This document shows positions 9,497 through 18,200 of a stretch of 64,000 nucleotides of DNA, piece by piece. The position numbers were made by a program, and so were the translations under genes. Source of the DNA: Gammaproteobacteria bacterium (GTDB lineage: Bacteria > Pseudomonadota > Gammaproteobacteria > GRL18); contig JADGDG010000002.1 in assembly GCA_016744995.1 (NCBI GenBank), forward strand, positions 186,001 through 250,000, in the 5' to 3' direction. Below the pieces are notes generated by a model that was given only the letters and a program-made list of their open reading frames with translations, was not told the origin of the DNA and searched no databases. The stretch's first letter is position 1. The number at the start of each line of letters is the position of its first letter.

Positions 9497-9907
9497 CTAG
9501 GCTCTTACAATTGCCTGACCTGAACTGGTCAGAACGGTTTCAAAAGACAGGTTTTGCACATCATCATCAACAAAAACTTTAGTGATAATACTGAATTTTA
9601 ATTCAAGTGGTTTATCAAAATCCGGCTCATGTGTGATATGAACTGACTGAATTCTAGGTTCAAAACAGTGTAGAAAATCGCGGATAGAAAGTTTTAATTG
9701 ATTAATAGCATCTGGAAATTGGGAAACAAATTCTGAGAAATCCGGGATGCCATAATCTTCTGATGAGACAAGACTGCCTTTGCGAACATTAAGCATATTT
9801 TGAAGACTATTCAAAATAGAATAGTGTAAACTGCCGTAATCAAAACGAAGTGAATAGCCGTGACTATCACTGTTGATACGATCAAATAGTGACTTTTCTG
9901 AAATCAT
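9497..9907 (-). CDS. tssE: TssE, gp25-like T6SS baseplate protein
   Basis: This protein of about 136 residues belongs to the gp25/TssE family: SLFDRI near the N-terminus, then the SILNSLQNMLNVRKGSLVSSEDYGIPDF block and the acidic centre. TssE sits in the baseplate wedge and starts sheath polymerisation. The reading frame opens further to a TTG at 9916, but I prefer the ATG at 9907. Seven bases separate it from tssF. The second gp25-family gene in this window (29668-30060) belongs to the eCIS and is clearly different in sequence. Confidence 0.92.
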   Translation of the reverse strand: MISEKSLFDRINSDSHGYSLRFDYGSLHYSILNSLQNMLNVRKGSLVSSEDYGIPDFSEFVSQFPDAINQLKLSIRDFLHCFEPRIQSVHITHEPDFDKPLELKFSIITKVFVDDDVQNLSFETVLTSSGQAIVRA

Positions 9908-10052
9908 TTTTTGCAATCATCTGCGTTATTATTGTTAATCCATTAACTCTGAATATTTAATTCGAAATTATTATATAATATTATAATAATATATAAAATA
10001 GTCATCAGGGTTTTCCCTTGAGTAGAGCAAAAATTTGCTCACTCCATCACAA

Positions 10053-11603
10053 TTAAACTTGTTGACGGTGCTGTTGAGCATCTTTACTTACTTCAAGTTT
10101 TCCAACCAGAGATAAGGTAAAATCAGCACCCATATATTTAAAGTGTGGTCTTACCTGAACCGATGCCCGATACCAACCTGGCTCCCCTTCTACTGACATA
10201 ACTTCAATTTTGGCTTTACGCAGCGGCCTGCGACTCCTGATTTCAATTGAAGGGTTTTCCTGATCAGAGACATATTGTTTTATCCATTTATTCAGACCGC
10301 GTTCAACATCTGATTTTTCTTTCCATGAGCCAATATTTTCTCGCTGAATCACTTTAATATAGTGTGCTATTCTATTGATTATAAACAGATAAGGAAGCTG
10401 TGTTCCCAATTTAAAATTAGTATGTAAGTCTTTTTCTTCTCGTGTATTACCAAAACTTTTAGAGCTTTGAACTGAATTAGCGGAATGAAAAGAAGCATTT
10501 TCTTTGGCTCGTCTAAGAGTTAGTGCAATAAAACCTTCTTCTGTTAATTCATATTCCCTGCGGTCAGTCACTATTATTTCAGTAGCCAGTTTTGTCTCAA
10601 TTCGCCCAAGAGATTCATAATAATCATGGATCATTTCTTCAACCAGACCTCCTGCGGCAGGACCAATAATATGTGGACACCAACGGTACTTAGCAAAACT
10701 GTCAACCAGACGTAAGGCAAATAAAAAGGCTGGATTCCCCCACAAACTATTTCCGTGCTTTGCATGCACCTTTTCCTGATAGTCCAGCCCAAAGCATAAG
10801 AGTTTTTCAGAGTCTGAGTGATAAGATCGTCGAACTAGAAATCGAGGTAAAACCAGACCAACATAACGAGAGTTTTCAGTTGTTCTAAAGCGATTCCATT
10901 TTTTAAATTTTGGACTTTCGTATATATCATGCAAATCAACAATAGCCGGCAGCTCTTTCATATCATCAATGTCAAAAAAACTACAATCTGCCCCGGCTAT
11001 AAATGGCGTATGCGCCATTGCAGCAATACTGGCCACCTTCTGCATTAAATTAATATCAGGCCCCTTAGGACCCAATTGATAATTAGCAATCATCACACCG
11101 TAGGGCTCACCTCCATACTGACCATATTCCTGGCTATAGACGAGTTTATACAAACCTGATTTAATAATCTCAGGTGCGTCCTCCAGATCATCCTGTAAAT
11201 CTTCTTTTGAAATATTAAGCAGCTCAATTCTGATATTTTCCTTAAATTGAGTATGTTCAACTAATAAATAAAGGCTGCGCCAGGCAGATTCCAGAGCCTG
11301 AAAAATATCATGATGCAAAATGGCATCAACTTGCAGTTTAATATTTTTATCTATTTCAGCAATGAGGATTGTGGCTGAGAAAGCATCAATCACATATTGG
11401 TGCTCAAAGTGTTTTAGATGAGATTTTAAAATAATTTCAAGGGCATATTGAAGTATTGCCTGATCTTCTGATTCAACTTCTGATTTGAGTTCCACTGAAG
11501 AAATATGTCTAAGAATCGAGTTTAAAACGGGGGATAGAACAAGATCTTGCACGATTGCATGGTATGTAGAAGCAGTGTGTTGCTCGTCCAGTTGAGCGGT
11601 CAT
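10053..11603 (-). CDS. tssC: TssC, large subunit of the T6SS contractile sheath
   Basis: This 516-residue protein matches TssC (VipB/ImpC/EvpB). It has the AWRSLYLLVEHTQF block, the EYGQYGGEPYGVMIANYQLG motif, SIAAMAHTPFIAGA, FLVRRSY, WGNPAFLFALRL and the C-terminal FTLSLVGKLEV. TssC and TssB make the cytoplasmic sheath whose contraction drives the Hcp tube outward. The ATG at 11603 has an AAAGGAAT ribosome-binding site. It is the first gene of the visible operon, and no tssB lies before it, although tssB normally precedes tssC. The small subunit and hcp must be elsewhere, or this is a second TssC-type paralogue (ImpC/ImpD pairs are known). Confidence 0.93.
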   Translation of the reverse strand: MTAQLDEQHTASTYHAIVQDLVLSPVLNSILRHISSVELKSEVESEDQAILQYALEIILKSHLKHFEHQYVIDAFSATILIAEIDKNIKLQVDAILHHDIFQALESAWRSLYLLVEHTQFKENIRIELLNISKEDLQDDLEDAPEIIKSGLYKLVYSQEYGQYGGEPYGVMIANYQLGPKGPDINLMQKVASIAAMAHTPFIAGADCSFFDIDDMKELPAIVDLHDIYESPKFKKWNRFRTTENSRYVGLVLPRFLVRRSYHSDSEKLLCFGLDYQEKVHAKHGNSLWGNPAFLFALRLVDSFAKYRWCPHIIGPAAGGLVEEMIHDYYESLGRIETKLATEIIVTDRREYELTEEGFIALTLRRAKENASFHSANSVQSSKSFGNTREEKDLHTNFKLGTQLPYLFIINRIAHYIKVIQRENIGSWKEKSDVERGLNKWIKQYVSDQENPSIEIRSRRPLRKAKIEVMSVEGEPGWYRASVQVRPHFKYMGADFTLSLVGKLEVSKDAQQHRQQV

Positions 11604-11929
11604 AATAAATTCCTTTTATATTATCGTAGCATGATACTCTTTTCACAATAATATTTATAGTTAAAATCACAATAAGTTTAAGCCATTATGGATATCATTA
11701 ATGGATAACAGTCAAAGCAAATCCTTGTTCACCTCTTTTCCTATTTTGATATTAAAGAATATCATATATAAATTCTATGATAAAAATTACTTGTAACCTT
11801 AAAACAGTCATAATCTTTCACTTTTTTCTTATTTTTATCATAAGAAATTCATTGTTTGGTGATTTTATCACTGATAGAAAAATCTATTACTAATACAATC
11901 CTTCATACTTTAATTTATAGGAGTTATTA
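11604..11929. promoter_or_regulatory. Divergent intergenic region between tssC and the rhodanese gene
   Basis: This AT-rich stretch of 326 bases lies between divergent genes, so it should carry the promoters of the T6SS operon (minus) and the rhodanese gene (plus). I found no convincing sigma-54 -24/-12 pair on the minus strand by eye. The rhodanese side has an AGGAG ribosome-binding site just before 11930. No open frame of note is present, and in particular no tssB or hcp. Confidence 0.5.
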
Positions 11930-12517
11930 ATGAAATTAATTAATATTATATTTGTTCTAATCGCTTTTGGTCTACTTCCCATGGCTTCATTTTCTTCTCA
12001 GGAACCATCTGATCCAAAAAAACAAACACCCTGGAAACTTTATGTTGATTCTAAAGAAGCCTATGAAATGAAACAAAAAATGGGTGATAAAGTGCTATTT
12101 ATTGATGTCCGTGATCCCATTGAGATCATGTTTACCGGCTTTACTGATATGGTTGATATTAACATACCTTTTAAGATATCAAATAAAAATTCATGGCATT
12201 CCAAAAAGCCAGTATTTGCAATGGAAACCAATCCCGATTTTGAAAAGGCTATTGCTTCCACTCTCGTAGACAGAGGCCTGACAAAAGACACCCCCATTAT
12301 TCTTATGTGTCGTTCAGGCGGAACTCGTGGCGCACCTAGTGCAAAACAATTATGGGGCAAAGGTTATAGCAAAGTTTATGTTGTGACCGATGGTTTTGAA
12401 GGTGGGAAGCTCAAACAAGGTGAGAAAAAAAACTGGCGCTTAGTCAATGGTTGGAAAAATTCAGGCTTACCCTGGTCATACAAGCTAAACAAAGAAAAAA
12501 TGTATTTCAAGCAGTAA
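11930..12517 (+). CDS. Periplasmic rhodanese-domain sulfurtransferase
   Basis: This 195-residue protein starts with a signal peptide (MKLINIIFVLIAFGLLPMASF) and continues as one rhodanese domain: VLFIDVRDPIEI early and the active-site loop MCRSGGTRGAPSA with catalytic Cys127. Rhodaneses move sulfane sulfur from donors such as thiosulfate to thiol acceptors; the exact substrate cannot be told from sequence. The C-terminal NGWKNSGLPWSYKL tail occurs in exported rhodanese-like proteins of sulfur-oxidising and related bacteria. It is a single-gene unit, divergent from the T6SS and closed by a strong terminator, and has no evident link to the injection systems. Confidence 0.88.
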   Translation: MKLINIIFVLIAFGLLPMASFSSQEPSDPKKQTPWKLYVDSKEAYEMKQKMGDKVLFIDVRDPIEIMFTGFTDMVDINIPFKISNKNSWHSKKPVFAMETNPDFEKAIASTLVDRGLTKDTPIILMCRSGGTRGAPSAKQLWGKGYSKVYVVTDGFEGGKLKQGEKKNWRLVNGWKNSGLPWSYKLNKEKMYFKQ

Positions 12518-12530
12518 AAAATTGTTTCAC

Positions 12531-12577
12531 CACCCATCTGGATATTTAAAAATCTGAACTATCCGATGGGTGTTTTA
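12531..12577 (+). terminator. Rho-independent terminator after the rhodanese gene
   Basis: The stem CACCCATC (plus GGAT after one bulged base, 12531-12543) pairs with ATCC GATGGGTG (12561-12572) and is followed by ttttat. It lies 14 bases past the rhodanese stop. The pairing is exact apart from the bulge, so this is a confident terminator. Confidence 0.85.
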
Positions 12578-12615
12578 TATTAGTTCTATTAGTGTAGTGA
12601 CTATCTGTTTGTGAT

Positions 12616-13347
12616 TCAGGCAAGCAAACCAAGTGAACGGTATGTAGCGCGTCCGGCAATACCATCAGGCTCCAGACCATTTTCTTCTTGCCAGGATCTT
12701 AATTCAGCATCAGTATCCGATCCAAATCGTCCATCCACCTGAATTCCAAGTGCCTGCTGAACTTTGCGAACCCAGACACCTCTTGAACCTTTCTTAACAG
12801 TTTTGAATTTAACATCAGGAATAATTTCCTGTTGTCCCCCAGACATAACAATTGCAGTGGCACGTACCCCTTCAACACGTTTGTTCCAGCCTTTGCCAAA
12901 GACATCCCATGTTGAGAGTTTACGCAAAAACATCAAACGTAGATCACACACATCATTCGTCATCTCAATTGGTGATTGTTTGTTAATTTTGGCAAGTGTT
13001 TTCGGACCAATTGCACCATCCTGCTTAGCGCCTACTGCTGCCTGCAGCCATTTTGCACTTCGCCCTGGCCCAGAATTCACCGCCGCATCAAATACTGCAT
13101 AATCCACTCCACCTGGCAGCTCATCACAATGGCATTTTTTCCAGTAACCAGAACGATAAATTTTCTGAAGTTCTTTATCAGAGATATTACGCAGATCACT
13201 TTTAGATTTATTAGCACCGAAGTGTCGTCTATAAGTACGTAAAGTGACTCCTTTCATTGTTGCACCACCAGGATCTCTTGGATGATCTGCCCAGCCACCT
13301 TCATGTATCAATACATGCCTGAGTGCACTCTTGAAGCTCTTTTTCAT
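12616..13347 (-). CDS. GH108-type lysozyme with C-terminal peptidoglycan-binding domain
   Basis: This 243-residue protein opens with the glycosyl hydrolase family 108 motif HEGGWADHPRDPGGATMKG, with Glu16 as the expected catalytic acid. The family's second domain follows (YWKKCHCDELPGGVDYAVFDAAVNSGP; predicted peptidoglycan-binding, about 60-165). A PG_binding_1-like repeat closes the protein at about 180-243 (KGSRGVWVRKVQQALGIQVDGRFGSDT). It should cut the glycan of peptidoglycan. There is no signal peptide, so it must leave the cytoplasm by lysis, a holin or an injection system. GH108 enzymes are common as phage endolysins and as T6SS cargo. Its position between a T6SS and an eCIS suggests either particle release or an anti-wall effector; the sequence does not decide. 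No immunity gene is recognisable. Confidence 0.87.
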   Translation of the reverse strand: MKKSFKSALRHVLIHEGGWADHPRDPGGATMKGVTLRTYRRHFGANKSKSDLRNISDKELQKIYRSGYWKKCHCDELPGGVDYAVFDAAVNSGPGRSAKWLQAAVGAKQDGAIGPKTLAKINKQSPIEMTNDVCDLRLMFLRKLSTWDVFGKGWNKRVEGVRATAIVMSGGQQEIIPDVKFKTVKKGSRGVWVRKVQQALGIQVDGRFGSDTDAELRSWQEENGLEPDGIAGRATYRSLGLLA

Positions 13348-13435
13348 AAATCATTCCTCATTATCAGACACCAATAATTTAAACCCAGTTATTTTTTGGG
13401 GTTAAGTACGCGAAATTTACAAACCGGCAGATAAC

Positions 13436-13469
13436 TATGATCACCCATAAAGTATGATCAGCCATAACG
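13436..13469. repeat. Two 17-bp direct repeats containing TGATCA
   Basis: Two adjacent copies (TATGATCACCCATAA and TATGATCAGCCATAA plus two bases each) fill the space immediately after the hydrolase stop codon and upstream of the lysozyme gene. Each holds the palindrome TGATCA. About 50 bases further on, TTAACCCC/GGGTTTAA (13379-13405) forms an inverted repeat. They could be an operator or an RNA element controlling the lysozyme gene; this is inference. Confidence 0.5.
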
Positions 13470-14540
13470 TTAAAGCTTAACTATTTCTTTCATCACATCC
13501 CAATCAGTAAAATACATAGAATGACTTTCACCATTTGCACGTTTATCTAATGGGACTGTTGTGGATATTTTATGATGATTAAAATTTTCTATATCATCGG
13601 ATACTGGAGACTTCGAACATAACCAGTCATAATCAGAATAAAAATCTGTCCAATTTTCCAATTTCCCTATCCTGAGATAATTTTCTACATGTTCTAATGC
13701 TATCCTTACTCTATCAGAACGACCTTTGATAATTTCTAAAGGCCCTCCCATTGTAATTAATTGTTTTACTGGTAGATTTTTTTGATCAAATTCTGCAATC
13801 GTTTCAGTTGCAACCACAACACCAAAACTATGACTCAAAAGTGTCACATGCGAATAGAGTTCTTTATTGGTATTGACACCGCTTAAGGCCTTATATAAAC
13901 GTCCATTTATTTTGTGTTTGAGACCAAGACGATTTTGCAAATAGCACTTCGTGGCAAATGAGATATCAATAATAGCGGAAACTGGAATAATAGCCATTAG
14001 TATCGATACGAATAACCAGATTTTCCAGCTCCCCATTGCAATACCAATATTTTTAAACCAGTTAACCCACTCTTCTGACAATTTATAACCAAGGATATCA
14101 GGGCTAGCCCCTATTGCCGTAATTGCTGCTGCAATAGCACCATAATACCAACTCACAAATATCAGCAATGTAAATATAATATTAAATACCATATATTTTG
14201 ATTGACGTACAGATGACCAGGCTTTTAGGGTACCAAACCAATAAAACAATAGATCAAGCCCACGAATTAATTTACGCATTGCACGCTCATGACTTAACCT
14301 GGGGCGAAGATCCGACCAGAATATTTCTCGAATTTCAATTATTCTTATTTGATTAGAAAATTCAATTTTAATATTTCGAACACCTGCATGATCTACCTCA
14401 TGATCATCCAGACTATTAAATACAATCCCTTTACCATCACAATAATCCCGTATACCATCCACTAATTTTTTAAGATAGACTTCAGGCTCACTATCATTCA
14501 TACCTGGAACAAAAATTATTAAGTCTTTAGTCTCACTCAT
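13470..14540 (-). CDS. Alpha/beta-hydrolase with transmembrane segments (possible lipase-type effector)
   Basis: This 356-residue protein begins LIIFVPGMND like many alpha/beta hydrolases. It carries a serine-nucleophile elbow SHSFG near residue 236 within VTLLSHSFGVVVATE, and a candidate catalytic histidine in ESHSMYFTDWD close to the C-terminus. Two or three hydrophobic segments (about 115-145 and 170-195) lie before the nucleophile, so it is probably membrane-associated. The substrate is unknown; esterase or lipase activity is the family expectation. Membrane-inserting hydrolases occur among T6SS lipase effectors, but no adaptor, VgrG or immunity gene is next to it. The ATG at 14540 has an AAGGTG ribosome-binding site. 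It is codirectional with the lysozyme gene, 122 bases apart. Confidence 0.7.
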   Translation of the reverse strand: MSETKDLIIFVPGMNDSEPEVYLKKLVDGIRDYCDGKGIVFNSLDDHEVDHAGVRNIKIEFSNQIRIIEIREIFWSDLRPRLSHERAMRKLIRGLDLLFYWFGTLKAWSSVRQSKYMVFNIIFTLLIFVSWYYGAIAAAITAIGASPDILGYKLSEEWVNWFKNIGIAMGSWKIWLFVSILMAIIPVSAIIDISFATKCYLQNRLGLKHKINGRLYKALSGVNTNKELYSHVTLLSHSFGVVVATETIAEFDQKNLPVKQLITMGGPLEIIKGRSDRVRIALEHVENYLRIGKLENWTDFYSDYDWLCSKSPVSDDIENFNHHKISTTVPLDKRANGESHSMYFTDWDVMKEIVKL

Positions 14541-14883
14541 GAATTCACCTTATATTTATGGCTGACCTGGATAATAGTTATAAAAGAGCTAACGCATGTG
14601 CATCAATTTATTATAATTTATAGATCTATTTTAAATTTTCTGGCGGAAAACACCTTTCAAGTAATTTACTGAACAACTGATAATAAAATAAATACAGAGA
14701 ATGTTCTTGATGGTTTTATATAACGAATAGCGATTAAATTCTGTATTTCAATGATATCGGGGGAGGTTTACTGTGTTTCAATATTATTTGCATAGGATGA
14801 CCTTTTAATTAAAACACATAAAATAATATGAATAATTTTAGATGCTCTGTTTTTTAACAGAAAAAAAGGGATACCGAAAGATA

Positions 14884-14913
14884 ATAAATAAGCTGCCTGA
14901 GCAGCATATTTAT
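14884..14913. repeat. Long inverted repeat (hairpin)
   Basis: The arms ATAAATA-A-GCTGC and GCAGC-A-TATTTAT pair over 12 bases with one A-A mismatch around a CTGA loop. On the minus strand it lies downstream of the eCIS operon and upstream of the hydrolase gene. No uridine run follows on either strand, so a classic terminator is unlikely; a processing site, protein-binding site or transcription barrier is possible. Confidence 0.6.
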
Positions 14914-14979
14914 GGATAAGCAGACCATTGAATTGCTCTACTAAGGTTTACCAGTATTGTTTTAATTTCTTAAAACTAC

Positions 14980-15003
14980 TGGTCACAAGGGACTCGAACC
15001 CAC
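14980..15003 (-). other. tRNA-like T-arm fragment (possible integration scar)
   Basis: On the minus strand the segment reads GTGGGTTCGAGTCCC followed by a tail ending in GACCA. It looks like the T-stem, T-loop and CCA end of a tRNA gene. The distance from T-stem to CCA is too short by about four bases for a full acceptor stem, and no D-arm or anticodon arm can be folded upstream. It is therefore a fragment or mimic, not a working tRNA. Such pieces are left where mobile elements integrate into tRNA 3' ends, and this one lies at the downstream edge of the eCIS cluster. Confidence 0.4.
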
Positions 15004-15222
15004 CGGCAGAAATATTTTCACTTCAGCGGAAACCGTCAACTTTTTGCGTAGACTAAAATATAGCATGATATGTAATACCGGATCAACAAAAGTTTGAAAT
15101 TATTTTTATTAGTGAATATTTGTTGCAACAAAGTTAAACATAAAAGCAAACCAAATTCCCTTTTTACCTATACCAATATTTAGGAAATAATTGGCTCAAG
15201 AAAAACAGTTTTTCAACTACTT

Positions 15223-18200
15223 TCAGGAAAACGAATTTAACTCAACATCATTTTTATTGGCGGGATTGTTTTTGGTCCCATGATCAGCTGAGCTGTTGGG
15301 AATAGGACGAACTTCCATAACAACTAACTTTGTCCCATCTGGTAAATCTCTGACTGCTTTTGTTTCTGTTTTATCATTATTTTTATATTGTATTATTTGA
15401 TTATAGGTTGCGTTCGCTGCCTGATTTTTTGTAGTTTCTAATGGCCAGAAATTACCCTTATTCTGTGGTCCACCCAGGCGTGATTCATAAACATGATCAA
15501 GTTGCCAGGTAACATTTGAAAAGCTTCCCTGACTCACTAAGGCGGCATCCTCTTCCTTCCCGGATGTATTTTTAATAGCATCATTTGCCAAATTATTCAG
15601 AATTCTTTTTGCTTTTCTAAAACCTGCACTTTCACTACCACGCTTATTCGGATTTAATTTTGTGAGACCAATACGAGCCAGAATCTTGTCCCCCCCAAGC
15701 TTAACCGATTCTTTCTTACCCTTATCATCAATATGTTCCAGACTCACTCCATCAGTAATACTATGAGCAACCGGTTTTAAATTATCTGGTTTACCCTCTA
15801 ATGTAGTAATGGTTGGAAAATCTGATTTTGTTTTTAAAAATCTAAATTTAATCGGTGTACTGGAACCACCATAGGGCCAGCCTTTTTCAGGATCATATTG
15901 AGCAGCATTGGCAACGTTAGGAAAATTTTGTACTTTACCTGTTTCAGGTGCAGCTGGTTCAGCATCTGTTCCATGACTGGAAGAAGGTATACCGGTTCTG
16001 GAACCAGTCTCACTAATATATTTGTCTTCATGAAGGTTTTTAACTGTTGATACCTGATAAGAATAAGGATCATGAGGTTTTGTTTTCCAGACCACTTTTT
16101 GATTAAATATAGCATTAGCAGCCAGATTCTTAGTTCCACTCAAAGGCCACCAGTTAGCAGCAACATCTTTACCATCTAAGTTTAATTCTCGAACATGATC
16201 AAGGTGCCAGATTTGATTTAAGAAAGTTGATAATGGTGAAAGTTTAGTTTCATTAGTTTCAATGCCAGACGTCTCTTGATCATCACTGATGCTGCGAAGT
16301 ACTTTTTTAATTTCATCCATCGGTGCTCCATCACTTCTACTGGACTTTTTAAGCAGAATATCTCCAGTGCTTTTAAAATTGCCTCTTTCAACTGCCAGAT
16401 TATAACCATTGATGTTGACGCCTGTATCAGCAGAGGCACCAAGAACTTTCGGAAAATCACTCTTTGTTTTAAAATAACGCACTGGAATTGGTTTTGTTTT
16501 ACCATCAGGCAATGATGCTGTTTCAAGTTCTGTTTGTCCTAAAAGATCAGCAAGTTCACCTAAAGCAGTATTAAGTTTTTGTTTATCATCGGCCTTAGTT
16601 TCATTTTTTCCTTGACTTAATGACTTAAGAATTTCCTGGATTTGCTGATATTTAGAATAAGCTCTTTTCCTGACTTCTGAGTCGGCACCATCTTGTTCAG
16701 AGCAATAATCTGAAACCAGTGTTTTTTCACTGGCCACATATAGCTGGGCATTATTTTCAGAGCCCTCAAAAAACAAATTATGATCATTGCCTTTTTTGTC
16801 TTTAAATTTTGTTCTGCTTTTCCACCAGTTAAGCACCGCATCTTTGCCCGCTTTTAGTAGATCAATAAAACCTTGTCCACCTTTAATCGCTTTATCAATT
16901 AACCAATCAATAGCTGTATCAACTTTTTCCCTGACCTTCTCTATCATTTCTGCAATACGTTTGCCTACGGCACCAAAACCAAATTGATTAGCCAAAAAGC
17001 CAACCACTATGGGAACCGCTTGAACCAGTGAATTTTCTACATAAGCAGCAGCATCTGAAATTTTCCCTTTAGCAATTGAAGCAATACTGATAAGCATACT
17101 TTCAACAATTTCTAACATTTCCTTAATATAGGCGACAAAGGATTCAATGGCTTTATAGGTTGCAATTAAAGCATTAATAACCGGAGTGATCCCGGTAACG
17201 TCCAGTAGCGATAATAACCAGCGTGATGCCGTTTCAATAATGACTCGATTAACCCAGCCCACAACACCATCTAATACGGAGTTCCATAAATCACTGACTT
17301 TTTCTTTGATTTTTTCCCATAGTGCTTGCGGTCCACCATTAATGACATCACTAATCCATTCCCATGCACCAGTTGCATGATCCACCATCTGTTTAATACG
17401 TTCTTCAAGTTCAGGCTTGCCCAGTTTTTCTGCCACCTTCTTAATGATCCGTTGAACTGATATGCCCAGCACATCAAGAACAAAGGTCAAAACAGCTTTG
17501 AAACTAAATGATGTGGGTGGTTTGATACCGGCGCCATCCAACTGACCAAATAACCAGTCTGTAATACCACTGAATAAATTACTAAAAATATTACCAAAAA
17601 AATTAAAGAAACCTTGTTTAACTGAGCGTAGTAAATTACCAATAAAGGCAATAGGATTCATCAGGATATCACTAAAGGCTGTCGCACCTTTAATTATTAT
17701 AGATAAGACAAGTTTAGCGGGTAAGCCGATTAAATTAAGCATGGACTTAAAGAACAGCCAGAGAGCACCTAATAGATCACCATCAATAAATATACGGGCT
17801 AAAATTTCTAATGCTGTATCTCGAACTTTTGCCCAGATGTCACCAACTTTAATGAGTTCACCAAATAATGGAATACGTCCCAGAATCTGTTCAATAAAGA
17901 ATTTTTTAATGGGCTCTTTTATGCACTTTGGTAACAGCCACCAGACAGGTCCCAAAAGGAGATCTGGTAATTTAGATAAAATATTAGTAAGAGTATCAAC
18001 AATTTGTTTTAAGATATTGAGTATCGGCTGAATAAATTCAGATAACTTGACCAGAGCATCACCAAGCAGACTAAAAACACTCTGAACTGTTTCTACTGAC
18101 CAGGTTTTTAATTTATCTAATGACTCCTGCAACCATTGCAAGGTATTGGTGACGCTTGTCAGCAAAGGAGTATTCATCAATGTACTGAGGAAATTTGTAC

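Larger units (their letters stand above)
14541..15222. other. Gene-free region between the eCIS effector and the hydrolase gene
   Basis: In 682 bases I see no credible open frame on either strand. The stretch holds a long hairpin (14884-14913) and a tRNA-like fragment (14980-15003), described separately. It must also contain the promoter for the hydrolase gene if that is not read from the eCIS operon. The rest is AT-rich with no obvious repeats. Confidence 0.6.

Noticed and set aside
11604..11929. Sigma-54 promoter for the T6SS operon
   Set aside because: I looked for GG/GC boxes at the right spacing on the minus strand and found no good match.
12061..12360. Open frame of 99 codons opposite the rhodanese gene
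   Set aside because: It is a shadow of the clear rhodanese coding sequence and has no ribosome-binding site.
14980..15075. Complete tRNA gene
   Set aside because: Only the T-arm-like part and a CCA-like end can be recognised; the acceptor is too short and no D-arm or anticodon arm folds.
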